A stretch of 64,000 nucleotides of DNA from Patiria pectinifera (lineage: Eukaryota > Echinodermata > Asteroidea > Valvatida > Asterinidae): contig CM057144.1 of NCBI GenBank assembly GCA_029964075.1, positions 11,741,281 through 11,805,280 of the forward strand, read 5' to 3'. The notes beneath the pieces were generated by a model. That model saw only the letters and a list, made by a program, of their open reading frames with translations, did no database searches and was not told the origin of the DNA. This document shows, piece after piece, positions 14,401-24,600 of the stretch (position 1 is its first letter; every line of letters starts with the position of its first letter). The position numbers and the translations under genes were made by a program.

Positions 14401-17400
14401 AGTTGGCCTGAATTTGTTATATTCTTTTGCACTGGAGGTCCCAGTCTGGTGTACTGTATGATGTGTTGTGGGGAGATGCCAGCTCAATATCGGTATGCTG
14501 ACTATGCCCAGCCTTGGCCCAAAATAGCTCACCAATGCCAATGTCTGGTGATGCAAGCCACGACTGGCAACTATTAAGAAATACGTCTACCCTTAAGAAT
14601 TTCCTTGAGCAAACATGTTACAAATCATCATCATCATAAGGATCATCATATACTACATGGAATTTTTTTTGGGGTGGGGGGGCACGGATCAATCAAATTA
14701 TTACGATTCGATGAACATGCGACCGTGAGCAGAAATATGAATGGTTTTGTCATCAGATCGTATTTTCACGACATGAAAACTCTCAGCCAATTTACCAACC
14801 ATCCAGTTGATTGAATTTTCTTGGTAAGGTTTTGTGCCAACCTCAGATGCTCATGTTCTTTGCCACACACCGACCTTTTTTTTTTTCTTGAGAGGAGTGG
14901 ATTTCTAAAGAAATACAAGGCCATTTGAATTCACATCAAATTCTTTTTAAAACGTTGATATTTCAGAATATGTGGTGATATGGTTACTTTGGAACTGCCT
15001 TTAACAAAAATATTCAATAAATTGGATATTTTTGGGCATGTTTTTATTTTGGGGGGGGGGGGGTGGAACAGACAGTCTCAAAATATGCCTGTTTTTCTAT
15101 TTCAAAATAATGTTAATTCCCAAGAACACATTATGATTATAAAAAAAAAAAAATTGGCAATTAATCAAAACCACATTTCAACCTCCATCTCGACAGCCCA
15201 AGCAATTGCAGACAAGCCACTTGACCCCCAAGGTCACCTGGCCTAGTTCTGGAGCAGTCCCTGGGGTAGAGGTTGTGTTGATTGAGTGGAGGGAATGAAC
15301 ATTTGTGCTGCACATTCCAGATGGTGTTGGCCGTTTTAGTACACAATGAGTGATTGGTTGGTCTCGGAGTGTGTTTATGGTACAGTGGTTCTGATTGGTT
15401 CACGTTGCTCTGTAAGCCCTGCTAATTGGTGTTAAAGCAGGAGATGACAAATGACTTTGTCTTGATTTGTTTAGTTTGTTGAACTTTACTTGTTCTAATA
15501 GCTGGTTGTGGTAGGTATAGTCATTAGAGGTTCTGTGTAATTTGGGGTGTTTAAACGGCACAGATTTTTTATACACGGTAGGAAGAACAAAACTCTGCTT
15601 GATCTAATACTGAACTTTGCTGATAAAACGATGGGTTTTTCTCCATGACCCAGATATGGGTTTCGAAGGCGCAATGCTTGGGCCCAATTTCAATGGAGCT
15701 TGTTATAAGCAAAACACAACCTCGTCCTCAGAGGTTTCTTTATTTTTAACCTCGTTTCCAATAGTAACCCCTGGATTGGGAGACTTTCTTCCTGTGTCCT
15801 GATTTAGTACAGTAATGGATTTATATTGTGTACTTGATTTTTTTAAATTTCCAATGTGCATGTGCATTTTAACGTTCGCTGTGAATTATTACGTCCACTC
15901 AACCTCACAAACAATCCTTTCTTTTCCATTTCTGTTATAACGTACCGGTATTAATATGAAAATGCGATAATTGGATGGATAAGATTGTAACATTTTGACT
16001 TTGAAAAAAAATTGTGTTTTCGTAACCCACGCCGCGAAGAATTGATTCTGTTCTGACCCCAGACACCGCATACAAACATAAATGCTGATGTTAAGCACAG
16101 CCAGGCACCAGACTATTCCTAATTTGCATACACATCCAAAAAAAATTGATTTGTATATGATCCAATGCAAGAGTGAGAGAGCAGGTAGTGGTGGGAGCCT
16201 ACTGCTCAACACTATGGGAAGGAGGTTGAAGAAAATCATGCGTTGAATTTTTCTCCTGGTATGCTGGGTTTTTTTTGGTATTTTTAAATCTTTTGTGCTT
16301 TGCATAATTACGTATTTAGCAGTTTCTTGACAATGACTCCTGTTTGCTGAATTTTTTTTGGGGGGGGGGGTGCTGCAACCTGTAAATTGAAATAAAGGAA
16401 AAGTCATAATTAAAAAAAACAAATTCTGTACAAGTTTCTGAATTTTTTTTCATTCCACTAATTTTGTTGCATGGAACATAATATTAATAACTTTGACTGC
16501 AAATGTGTGCAAATAACTAAGTATTGCCTTTCCATAGCCCATGCATAGCCATGTTATCCAACATTACCCAATCTTTAAGACATTCATCAAGAATTCTTTA
16601 CCCGAGAGAGGTACATTGAAACATGATTGAAAAAAAACTTTCCTTAGGTACTATTTATAAACCTTACAGCATTTGAAATTTGCCAGCCATGCGAAATTTG
16701 TCATTCATCTCACCTACGCACACGCGGCAGGCATTTGAGTGTGGCAAATGCTCAGTGTGGTAAGGCAATCACATGTTTATAAATACACACACAGACTGAT
16801 GACGATTACATGTAGCATTCTTGAGGCATGAGTCGGCCGAGTCAGGCCTGCTTGGTCGCCCGCTGGAGTAGTCTGGTGACTTGTCGACCCTCAGAAATAG
16901 TCCAGCCAGTGGGTCCGTACTCCAGATGCATATGTTATTTGTAGATGGACTTTAGCTAGGCCACTTGTAGTTCAGCTGACCACAATTTTGAGGTCATGAT
17001 TGACCTGAATCAGTATGTGACCTGTGGCCTGTGGAGCCTGTACAATCAGAGTCTTTGTTTTCTGCTGGTAGTGTGTTGAAAGAGCACATATGTTTCAGTG
17101 ACTAATTTTGGCTTATCACATTTCATTTTTTTGGAATACTTTTGTGTGTGTGTGGTAATAGGATAGTGTATCTATTGTGCAGTACCTGAGGCCTTGTGTT
17201 TTCAAATGGACGTGGCTTTATTATGATACCTTGGGTGAATGAACAAACGTGGTTGTTATTTTGGGTATTTACTTCACTGGCTGAGTCACCTGTGTTTTTT
17301 TTTTACTTGAATATTTTAAACAAAATGGTCATCTTTATGTACATGTAGGTTATTTGCTAGTGTTCAGCAGATTATTGCCCATTAAATTGAATCGCGGAGT

Positions 17401-17918
17401 GAAAATTACAACAGACTCAGAATATAAATGCACATAACACAGAATTAAAAAAATAAATAATAATAATCATTTTTCTTTTTTTTATAAAATGGAGAATCTT
17501 ACAAATACAAATTACACATACTAGATCAAGCAAATTTTACAGTATCAGTTCTTCCCGCAAAAAAAAAAAATATGACATTCAGAGTTTTTTTTTACAATAA
17601 ATACGTGTACACTGTAGGAGCTGTACAGGAATAAAAAAAAATCCAAGAAAGTCTCTTGCAAAGGGCGTGAAGTCCCATGCAAAATTGAATGTGGCTTGGT
17701 TCTACGTGTATGTATGAGCCTTCCGAAATCCTGCAAAATCCTTCCAAACCAGGTAGATTTGGAAGTATCTCTGAGGGTCAGGGTTGATAAGAACAGTCAG
17801 CAATACAGATATGTACTTCATAAAATGGAAAAATTTTATTAATGGAAGTTTATTAATTCATTAATAAAGCTTATTTTTTTTTATACAGGATCAGATCTTA
17901 GATTCATTATGGAAGTAG
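2459..17918 (+). CDS. AMOT: Angiomotin family protein (AMOT/AMOTL), 12 coding exons, 827 aa
   Basis: This is a junctional scaffold which in known animals binds actin, tight-junction proteins and YAP. Exons: 2459-3333, 7319-7496, 7643-7787, 8090-8209, 8651-8796, 9021-9170, 9960-10085, 10208-10272, 11030-11149, 11787-12223, 12411-12502, 17889-17918; all phases agree. The N-terminus (1-291) is low complexity and ends with a WW-binding PPRY motif at 239-242. A long coiled coil runs from about 325 (EILSEENNALRQELEMYS) through 640, including HIDVLDTALSNAQANVVKL, close to vertebrate AMOT. The Angiomotin_C-type region starts at WEQRFLEEC (581), followed by a Ser-rich stretch (660-780). I chose ATG 2459; ATG 2528 has a better +4 G and would remove 23 residues. 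The protein ends in DSLWK, not the EYLI-type PDZ ligand of vertebrates. I see no clear HxRxxS LATS site. Confidence 0.93.
5000..5749 (+). mobile_element. Decayed family-2 MITE (copy 3)
   Basis: It is collinear with 63-577 and 61894-62423: the CATTTGCTTTTGCTGTAA start, the GTTTGAAG/TGCTGGAAAA block, the GGAGCAATTTATAGACG block, and the TTTGCAAATGTTGTATAT end are all recognisable. It carries extra sequence at about 5230-5460, and the central palindrome is eroded. The exact ends are uncertain. Confidence 0.55.
6597..6875 (-). mobile_element. tRNA-headed SINE, family A
   Basis: On the minus strand a tRNA-like head (A box GTGTGTGGCCTAGTGG, B box GGGGTTCGAATCC) is followed by a body with CTTGGGCAAG and GTAACCTGCGAT words. 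A second full copy is at 11453-11730 and a headless piece in the other orientation is at about 9745-9890. It lacks a complete cloverleaf, so it is a SINE and not a tRNA gene. Confidence 0.75.
6885..7192 (-). mobile_element. tRNA-headed SINE, family B
   Basis: The head on the minus strand is GTGGTCTAGCAGTGG with B box GTGGGTTCGAGCCCC. The body includes GGCGTTAAATGGGTACCAGC and CACTCTGTTCC words. A second copy, lacking the head, is at 32950-33171 and has an exact target duplication. It lies just upstream of exon 2 of the angiomotin gene. Confidence 0.72.
9397..9640 (-). pseudogene. Remnant of the C-terminal end of a non-LTR retrotransposon reverse transcriptase
   Basis: On the minus strand one frame reads HSFFIRP and the next frame reads GWNDLPQHITGIGDTNQFSDALRSL before a stop (quoted in separate parts here: GWNDLPQHITG, then NQFSDALRSL). 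The pattern S-F-F-x-R-x-x-x-x-W-N-x-L-P followed by a short helix is the usual end of LINE ORF2 proteins. The switch of frame inside the motif shows a frameshift, so this is a dead fragment in angiomotin intron 6. Confidence 0.5.
9745..9890 (+). mobile_element. SINE family A fragment without tRNA head
   Basis: It contains CATGTCCTTGGGCAAGCCAC, GATGGGTACCAGCATTAGC and GGGAGTAACCTGTGATGG in the order seen in the family-A body at 11446-11730, but in the opposite orientation. The promoter head is missing. Confidence 0.6.
10682..10892. mobile_element. TTAA-flanked MITE, family 1 (type a interior)
   Basis: It starts TTAA-CCCTTACCGAAC at 10682 and ends GGGGAGTTAGGG-TTAA at 10892. These termini match those of the elements at 28114-28441, 41759-42176 and 42313-42708, but the interior differs: it carries GGGGTTGGCATACCTCC-like and GTGTTGGAATTTGCCC-like words. 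It lies in angiomotin intron 8. Confidence 0.6.
11446..11730 (-). mobile_element. tRNA-headed SINE, family A (second copy)
   Basis: It is close to 6597-6875 along its whole length. On the minus strand it has head GAGTGTGTGGCCTAGTGG, B box GGGGTTCGAATCCAG and the CCTTGGGCAAGGCACTTCAC block. It ends about 55 bp upstream of the angiomotin exon at 11787. Confidence 0.78.
12594..12900. repeat. 117 bp tandem repeat, about 2.6 copies
   Basis: The word GGATTTTGTAGGATTGAGG begins each unit at about 12602, 12719 and 12836, a period of 117. Each unit continues with AGAGCCCAGCCACTATTA and GGGGCTTGATACCACTTG. A diverged relative is at about 11190-11300 in the previous intron. The opening word resembles the interior word of the type c MITEs at 29877 and 41759. 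Confidence 0.75.
13462..13805 (+). mobile_element. tRNA-headed SINE, family C
   Basis: The head contains A-box-like GGTGGCTTGTGCGTAAAGCG and B box CGGTTCGAATCCTGG. The body contains TTGGTTCTCTCCTGTGCCA and GTCCTTCGCAATTCAGC. The tail is (ATT)n. A second copy, split by an insertion, is at about 23190-23770. Confidence 0.75.
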
Positions 17919-18938
17919 TGGAAGGCCGACCCGATAGTCGCCAAGAGTGGGAGCCCTGTTCCCCTGCCGCACGCATCAGCCACCAACAAGGATCCTACAA
18001 CCATGCCTTAAACAGCGCCCCCTGTTGAAACACATGTGCGTAGTCACCCTGCAGCCGTTTTTAAGTGGTCAGGTTCCCTGTCTTGTACCAACATCACCAC
18101 AAGGTGGGTTGCTGTGGCTTTGGCACCAGTCTCATCACCTCAGAAATGTTGCCTTTTTTTTCATTTTTTGGGGGATGCCTGAGGGAAAATACAGTAAATG
18201 TTTGAACTTTTTAGCTTCAACTTGACATTAAATAGTCTTGGCATGAGGAAAGGGCTTTCGGAGAATGTGTCGTCAGGCCATCGTTATTTGGGATGTATTC
18301 GGAATGTTGCCCTGCACATTCCATTCAGTTGTCGAGGTCCGTGCATTTCATGTGATCGATGGAGCACATGGGGGGGGGGTGTGAGGTTAGGGGAGTGATC
18401 AGGCAGCTGCTCATGAATAATGCATGACACATGAATGAAATCCGATTGGTTAGTAAAAACGTCATTCATGATTCACGCGCGCCCACCATTGATTACTAGC
18501 GCCCATTGGATACAAACGCTCAAGCTGCGTTAACTTCCGCTTCCAATCGTGCAGATTTTGTTGGAGGTGACGTCACACTAACGAATCGGATTTGCCAGAA
18601 GTTTCAATGGGGTAGTGATTGGTGGACAGACATTGAAGATGATGAATTATCCATGATGCCATGTTAAAACTTTTTTTTTTTTTTCCAAAGCATTGTAAAC
18701 ATCTATTGTGCAAAGTCTTTTTGCCATGAGATTTATTGGTATGTGTGTTTGTTTTTGAAGAGCATTACAGAGTGGCCGTTCTGTTTCTATTTGTGGGTCG
18801 TGTTAAAGTACTTTTCTCTGAGAAGCTGCCGGCAGCAAAAAAAAAATGGAAAAAAAAAAATTGAACACTCTCATTGTTGAAAAGCTAGTCAGTGTGTTGT
18901 GCACTGTGAAATATTATACAAATATTGAGTGGCTCAGA

Positions 18939-19057
18939 GTGAAATGGGAGGAATATTATCGCAAGGTAAAATCTGGACTTTTCCAGTTCACGAGGCGAAG
19001 CCGAGTGAATTGGAAAAGTCCAGATTTTACCGAGCGATAATATTCGTCCCATTTCAC
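18939..19057. repeat. Long perfect-type hairpin in the angiomotin 3' UTR
   Basis: The left arm at 18939-18991 and right arm at 19005-19057 are both 53 bp and nearly exact inverted copies, separated by 13 nt (GAGGCGAAGCCGA). The outer ends are GTGAAATGGG and CCCATTTCAC. If transcribed it would form a strong double-stranded stem. It may be the core of a foldback MITE. Confidence 0.85.
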
Positions 19058-20464
19058 AATTTAAAGCAGCGCAATATTTGTTTTATATAACTGACATATA
19101 GATCCTTGTCACTGTAGCGCTTGCTCTTTGGAACAATACGCGCCATAAGCGCAACGCTGAATGCGCACACCAGCATGCATTTGCACACAAATACCGCGCC
19201 ATGGAACAAGAACCATCCTAACTTTTCAATAGTATTTCCCATTCCCCATGGGCTGATAGTACTTTTTGAGCCGCGGCATGAATGGGAGCAATAACGAATG
19301 TCACGTGATGCGAGTTCCACCAATCAAATGACAAGGAAATGTATGTCGGTTATATAATGTTAAAAGTTGAGTTAAGGGTACACTCGTATTGTGTAAATTC
19401 ATAACGATCATGTTTGCTATGAGCAGGACAAACAAAAAGGTGTGTTATGTCACTGTGTGGAGTTTATGGAGAAGTTGATGATTCTTGTACGAGTAGGCTG
19501 TAATTATATGCAAATTTATGTAACGTTACATAAAAACCATTGTTTTGCCGATTTTTTTTTCTTGACCAAATGTTGGCTGGGCCATACATTTGTCACAAAT
19601 GTCTGTACTTTATGGTGTATTTTGTGACTCCAAACTATACACACATATCGTCACTTGTATTTTGAAACCTGTTTACTTGTAAGTTTTGTTTTCTTTCTTG
19701 CCATAGTAAGTTGTATAGCCTGTACATGTACATGTATATATTTTTAAGGAATACGAACTTGGTGAAATGTATGTGGGGATTTTTTGTTGTTTTGAAGAAA
19801 GTATTTCTTTTATTATTTTGCTTAACAAGTTACTGCTGTGCAGGGGCATATGTTGAAAAACCTGTGTTTATGTTTATTTTTTTGAATTATCTGAGAAGTG
19901 GGTCCTAAATTCAAAAACGTTTGCTTTTATAAAATGATGCAAGTATGGATGAAACAAATATAGCTTGAGCTTCCTGTTATTATTCGTACCTTTATTAATA
20001 ATGTGACATTACGAGTTCTTGCAAGTATTACAATACTTTGATTACAGATCGAACTGTTTTTGAAGCAGTATGACAGGGTTAAAGTTGCGATGGGAGGTAC
20101 ACAAATTTTGGAAAGAAAAAGCTGGTTTCTTGTATATTATGATCTAAGATGTATGACCTGTGAAGTTTAAACATTTTCTTTTTTTGAATTTTTTTTAACC
20201 AGGGTATATGTTAACCATGCATAATAATCTGAAATTAGAAAGTTAGCTTTATACAAATAATGAGGCTGACAAATAAATAAAAAAATTAAATAAGGACAAA
20301 TTAAGAACAAATGAAGGGCTGTTTAGCCTGTCGGAAATGTTGTCTTAGTTTTCTTTCTCTGCAAGGTTTATTAATACAAATACATTGAACAATTTGTGTA
20401 AACGATAGAAACGTTGTTTATGTTGATGTTCAGTCAACTGTTAAATACTGCTTTAGTCAAGCTG

Positions 20465-20510
20465 TGTACATATTTCTGTAAAAAGAACAAAAAACAAAAC
20501 CATGTACATA
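20465..20510 (+). promoter_or_regulatory. Two Pumilio-type elements near the 3' end of the angiomotin mRNA
   Basis: TGTACATA occurs at 20465-20472 and again at 20503-20510, about 70-110 nt before AATAAA. It fits the Pumilio consensus TGTANATA. ACATGTAC words are common in this genome, so chance is possible, but the position shortly before the poly(A) signal is typical. Confidence 0.45.
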
Positions 20511-20576
20511 AATTCTATTATTAACCCTTGCACTTTATATATATTATACACTCTTCAACGTTTTTTTTTTTTCTGC

Positions 20577-20582
20577 AATAAA
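20577..20582 (+). terminator. AMOT: Poly(A) signal of the angiomotin gene
   Basis: AATAAA preceded by a T-run and TCTGC, and followed within 40 nt by TTGTTGTGGTAG, a GT-rich downstream element. This gives a coherent end for the + strand gene before the convergent TAF6 gene. Confidence 0.7.
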
Positions 20583-20743
20583 CAAAAAGAATTTAACTTT
20601 TGAAGAAAATTGTTGTGGTAGTTTTCCTTTTGTTTAAAGACTCGAGTAAAGTAAAAAATTATATGACCGAATGTCATAGAGCTACTCTATGTAGGAATAA
20701 GCGTTTTGAACATTTATGCGCTACCCCCCCCCAAAAAAAAAAA

Positions 20744-21375
20744 CCTTCAAAAATTTAAGGTAAATTTGCTCAAATTTGTTTTGTTTTTTTTCTCAAAAAT
20801 TTCATGATTTAGCACAAATCCTCAAAATTTTGCCTGTAAGAGTATTGATTGATCATTCCTCTCGCATAGATGAATTTCTGCCTCATTTTGAGAAAAGTCA
20901 ATTTTTGGCCAATTTTGACTAAAAATGTAAGGCTAACCCCTTACATTTTTTTTCATTTTTGACCAAAAAATGAAATCGCTTGAAAGTTGCTGGAAAGATG
21001 CCTTAAGGGCCCTAGAACGCATTCCAAATCGATTTCTGGACAGAAATGCTATTAAAGGGAAAATTCTGTCGAAAATTTAAGGTAAAATTGCTCAAATTTG
21101 TTTTTTTCTCCAAAAATGGATGATTTTTGCCCAAATCTTCGATATTGCGCGTGTTGGAGTATTGATTGATGTTCCTCTTGCATCCAGATGAATTTCTGCC
21201 TCGTTTTGAGAAAAGTCAATTTTTGGCCAATTTTGACTAAAAATTCAAGGCTAACCCCTTGCATTTGCTTCAATTTTAGCCAAAAAATTAAATTGCAGGA
21301 AAGTTGCTGGAAAGATGCCTCAAGGGCCTTAGAATGCATTCCAAATCGATTCTTGGACAGATAGACTATTTTAAA
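20744..21375. repeat. Diverged tandem duplication, two units of about 315 bp
   Basis: Unit 1 is about 20744-21066 and unit 2 about 21067-21375. Both contain, in order, AATTTAAGGTAAA, GAGTATTGATTGAT, GATGAATTTCTGCCTC, AAAGTCAATTTTTGGCCAAT, AGGCTAACCCCTT, GTTGCTGGAAAGATGCC and GCATTCCAAATCGATT. It fills most of the gap between the convergent ends of the angiomotin and TAF6 genes. No coding potential is seen. Confidence 0.85.
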
Positions 21376-21660
21376 GGATAATTCTAGGCTTTGTGCACAA
21401 ACAAGAGAGGGCGCTTTTGGTCACTTTTGAGAGCTCCAGTTGGGGACACTGCACGTGCTGGTTTGCGCACATATGGCCTGAAGTACTCATGAAATTCTAT
21501 TTCAAACGTGCACACAGCCATAGCGTTTTTGCGTGCGCTTCAGGCGTTGTCGGCAATGCCTTTCAATGTCTCTCTTAGCGGTCTCCCCCAAGTCTCTCTT
21601 TCGTATCGTTGAGGGGGTACGTAGGTACGAAGCCATTACGATGATTCTCGTACCCCGTTG

Positions 21661-24600
21661 TCAATTATTGCCGTCACCGCTAGGCTCTCTTTTCACTTCC
21701 ATCTCTGTGCTTAGCGGTGACTGCATGCTGGCTGCGTGCACCAGTGACATCAGTGACTCCGACGCCCCCGATGCTGTGGGAGACTCCGCCTTCACGGTGG
21801 GATTTTCAACTTTGACCTTGACCGGGGGCTGCTGGGAAGGCCTGGTGATGATGGTAGTGGCTTGGGTGACAACGACAATCTTCTGAGTGGATGTGATGGG
21901 CAGCGTGGTGGGTCCGTATTTTGGAGTTGGTTTCTGTCCGCCAATCACACGCACTACTGCTGGTTGTGATGTGGGCGAGGTGACCGTAGTTGTGGTCTGG
22001 GGGTGGAGAAATAAACGAGGGGAAGTCACTAAACAAAGAAAGATCGAAATATTGATGAAATGGGCCAAATTTATCATTCTGCTAACTGTGTGACTCGAAC
22101 CCGCAACATCCAATACATATGTTGGTGAAAAAACTTGAAGAAGAAATCCTTACTTGTACCGGAGAGACAATGCTTGAACCTCTGGAGCTAGGGGTCGTCA
22201 CTATGACGATCTTCTGCTGACCCGACCCTGAGGCCGAAGAGGAGGGGCCAGCAGGGGCAGAGGTCAAACGCTGGAAGCTGGGCCGTGTGATGAAGGTAGG
22301 GGTGCGAGGGGGACCACCCAGGGGGGTGGTAGGGGTGCGTGGACCCAGGCCTATGGTGCTGAACGAACGCCCCTAGGGAAGATAGGAAAAGAAAGTCAAT
22401 ATTCAAGTTTGAAAATTTAGAAAGCACAGACGTTTTCTAAGCACAGAAATAATTTACTTAGCAAAACAGGTTACCAGCCAAAATGTCATTAATGTACACA
22501 GCTTGTAACTGGTACTACGCTCCAGGAAATTCTCCCCTAGTAAAGCCACAATAAGCCAAGCAAAATTACATATAAAGTTTATGATTTCCAAGAAGCAGGA
22601 AGTTGTTCGCTCACCTGTGAGAGATTGATTGTTGGCCGGGCCTGGGAGGATGAAGTCTGGGTACCAGATGACGCGGGCTGCGTTCGCAGCTTGATCACCT
22701 GTGTGAATAGCGCGGTACCCAGGAAGCCAAACTCGCTCTTGTAGGCATCAAGCTCATCTGGTGTGGGGCGTGTCTGCTTGAGATATGGGGCACAATGTTT
22801 CTGGGGAAAAAAGGGGGGAAAATGAAAATGTCAAATACGAAACACGTGATTTTGATAGCTTTGAACTTGATTCATTTCCAATTCACGGCTGGTTCGTGAC
22901 TAATTCTGGACAATTCTTGGACAATCATTTGCAAGTTATGTTGCCCCTACCAGCACCAGCTGCAAGAGATGATCCGTAGCATTCTTGTCAACATTGCTGA
23001 TGATGGGGGACTCGGAGGCAAGTTTAACCCTGTCGCTGATGGAAGTCAACTTGCCTAGCACCATCGTCTTGAGAATCTGGAATGGGGAAAAAGATAAGAA
23101 GGATTACCATGGCAAATCGAAGGACGAGTTTGCTGTGATGTGGGACATTTTTTTTTTTAACACCCTCAAGGATCTACACCCCTGGATTTGGCTAAGGTTC
23201 CATGCCACCCTCAGCAGTGCCTAAGGTGCTTGCCTCTCAACGTGTGGTCCGGGTTTAATTTCTGGCTCGGTTCATAAGTGAGTAGAGTTGTTCGTTGGTT
23301 CTCTCCTGTGCCAGGAGGCTTTTTTCTGCAGGTTCTCCAGTTAACCTCCCTCCGCAAAAAGCAACAGTTTTGATCCGGCTGTGCGCCGTGAGACACAGGT
23401 CGTATGGGTTTCGTGCGCCGACTAAAGAGGGCGCCCTTTTACCTAGCAACGACGTCCCATGGGCGGGACATTTCGCTGGTTGACGCGCACCGTTCCTTGT
23501 GTGTGACGCACGTACACCAGGGGATTTGTACTATGTACACACGCAGTGGCCGCGCTTCGCGGCAAATGAATTGCAGTCAGGCAAGATGGCGTCGGTCGGT
23601 CACCCCCAACTGTACTTTCTTTGCCGGTGACGGGGTGCTGGTGAACGGAGCAGATAGCAGCTGCCTAAGGCGCCTTTACATGCCTTCGGTTCGACCGAGT
23701 TGTAGCTGCATCCTTCGGCATTTAACTTCTGTTTTTGTAAGGATGTTAGCCCGCCCCCCCCCCCCAAAGTAATATATCCACACAAAAAAATCATTTTCTA
23801 CTGACCTCTGTGCCTAACTCGCAGAGTCCTGACAATGCTCCGTACACGGCCGCCATTGTTGACTTCTCATCACACAGACACTGGTCAAAAGTCTTAGAGA
23901 TGCGCAGCTGCAGGTTGTTAGTGGTAGTACTAAACTTCCTGAAACAGAAAAAAAAAACACCGATAACCTGAGAACATTGATATTTTGTAAGACATGGGAA
24001 GTCTATTGAAGGACAATATCGCAAGGTGACTGATAAAAGTATACTATTAGGTCACACTGACATTGACAATGTAAATATGTGATGACAACATGATTGTATT
24101 TTAACCAGAATTAATTTCCTTACCTTGGAAATTCCTAGTTTTTGAGTAAAATCCATATATCTATTTCGTGAAAACCTTGTGGAGACGTATTCATCTATAG
24201 AAATTGCCCTGTGGAGAGGTATACAATCTTTTGCTCCCTATTGTGTGCATGTCTCCAGAGGGCACGGTGTATCAACTCAACCCAGATTACAAAACATGGA
24301 GTCATCGAATTGTAATATCTGATTCTCCAAATTTTATGCCATCTTGGACTACTTTCCAGACTTCAACTCCAATCTTGATCTTACTTGCAGATGCTGGACA
24401 TGAGTCTGGAGGCAAAGTCTCGCAGTGCCCAGTGGTTCTCCACGTCTGGTCTCAGGCACAGCTGCTTGCTGACGATGCATGTCATGACTGCCGGCACCAG
24501 TTCATGAAGCTACAAAAAAAATATAGACGTTCGGGTTAACAAGACTGCTGACAAACAGACAGAGACTTTCAGAGTGTTTCAGAAAGGTAGCAAAACAGTG

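Larger units (their letters stand above)
12503..17888. other. Angiomotin intron 11 (5.4 kb)
   Basis: This is the largest intron of the gene. It joins phase 0 to phase 0 and leads to a final coding exon of only 30 nt. It contains the 117 bp tandem repeat, a SINE at 13462-13800, G homopolymers near 14670, 15050 and 16361, and long AT-rich stretches. I found no further exon with an angiomotin-like reading frame. An alternative last exon carrying a PDZ ligand could still hide here. Confidence 0.55.
2328..20600 (+). other. AMOT: Angiomotin transcription unit as far as visible (5' UTR exon to poly(A) site)
   Basis: The first visible exon opens at 2328 after a CAG acceptor. It carries an in-frame TGA at 2369-2371 before the first ATG, so its start is 5' UTR. 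Coding exons end at 17918. The 3' UTR runs about 2.7 kb to a canonical AATAAA at 20577-20582, with cleavage expected near 20600. The transcription start and any further upstream non-coding exon are not visible. Confidence 0.7.
17919..20600 (+). other. AMOT: Angiomotin 3' UTR
   Basis: About 2.7 kb of AT-rich sequence follows the stop at 17916-17918. It holds a 53 bp-arm hairpin (18939-19057), two TGTACATA words near the 3' end, and one AATAAA at 20577 placed where a cleavage signal is expected. The assignment as one continuous UTR rests on the absence of an earlier convincing poly(A) signal with downstream context; an AATAAA-like run near 20273 is an alternative. Confidence 0.6.

Noticed and set aside
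15889-16422. 177-codon open frame on the minus strand in angiomotin intron 11
   Set aside because: Low-complexity K/F-rich sequence with no domain and no splice or start context.
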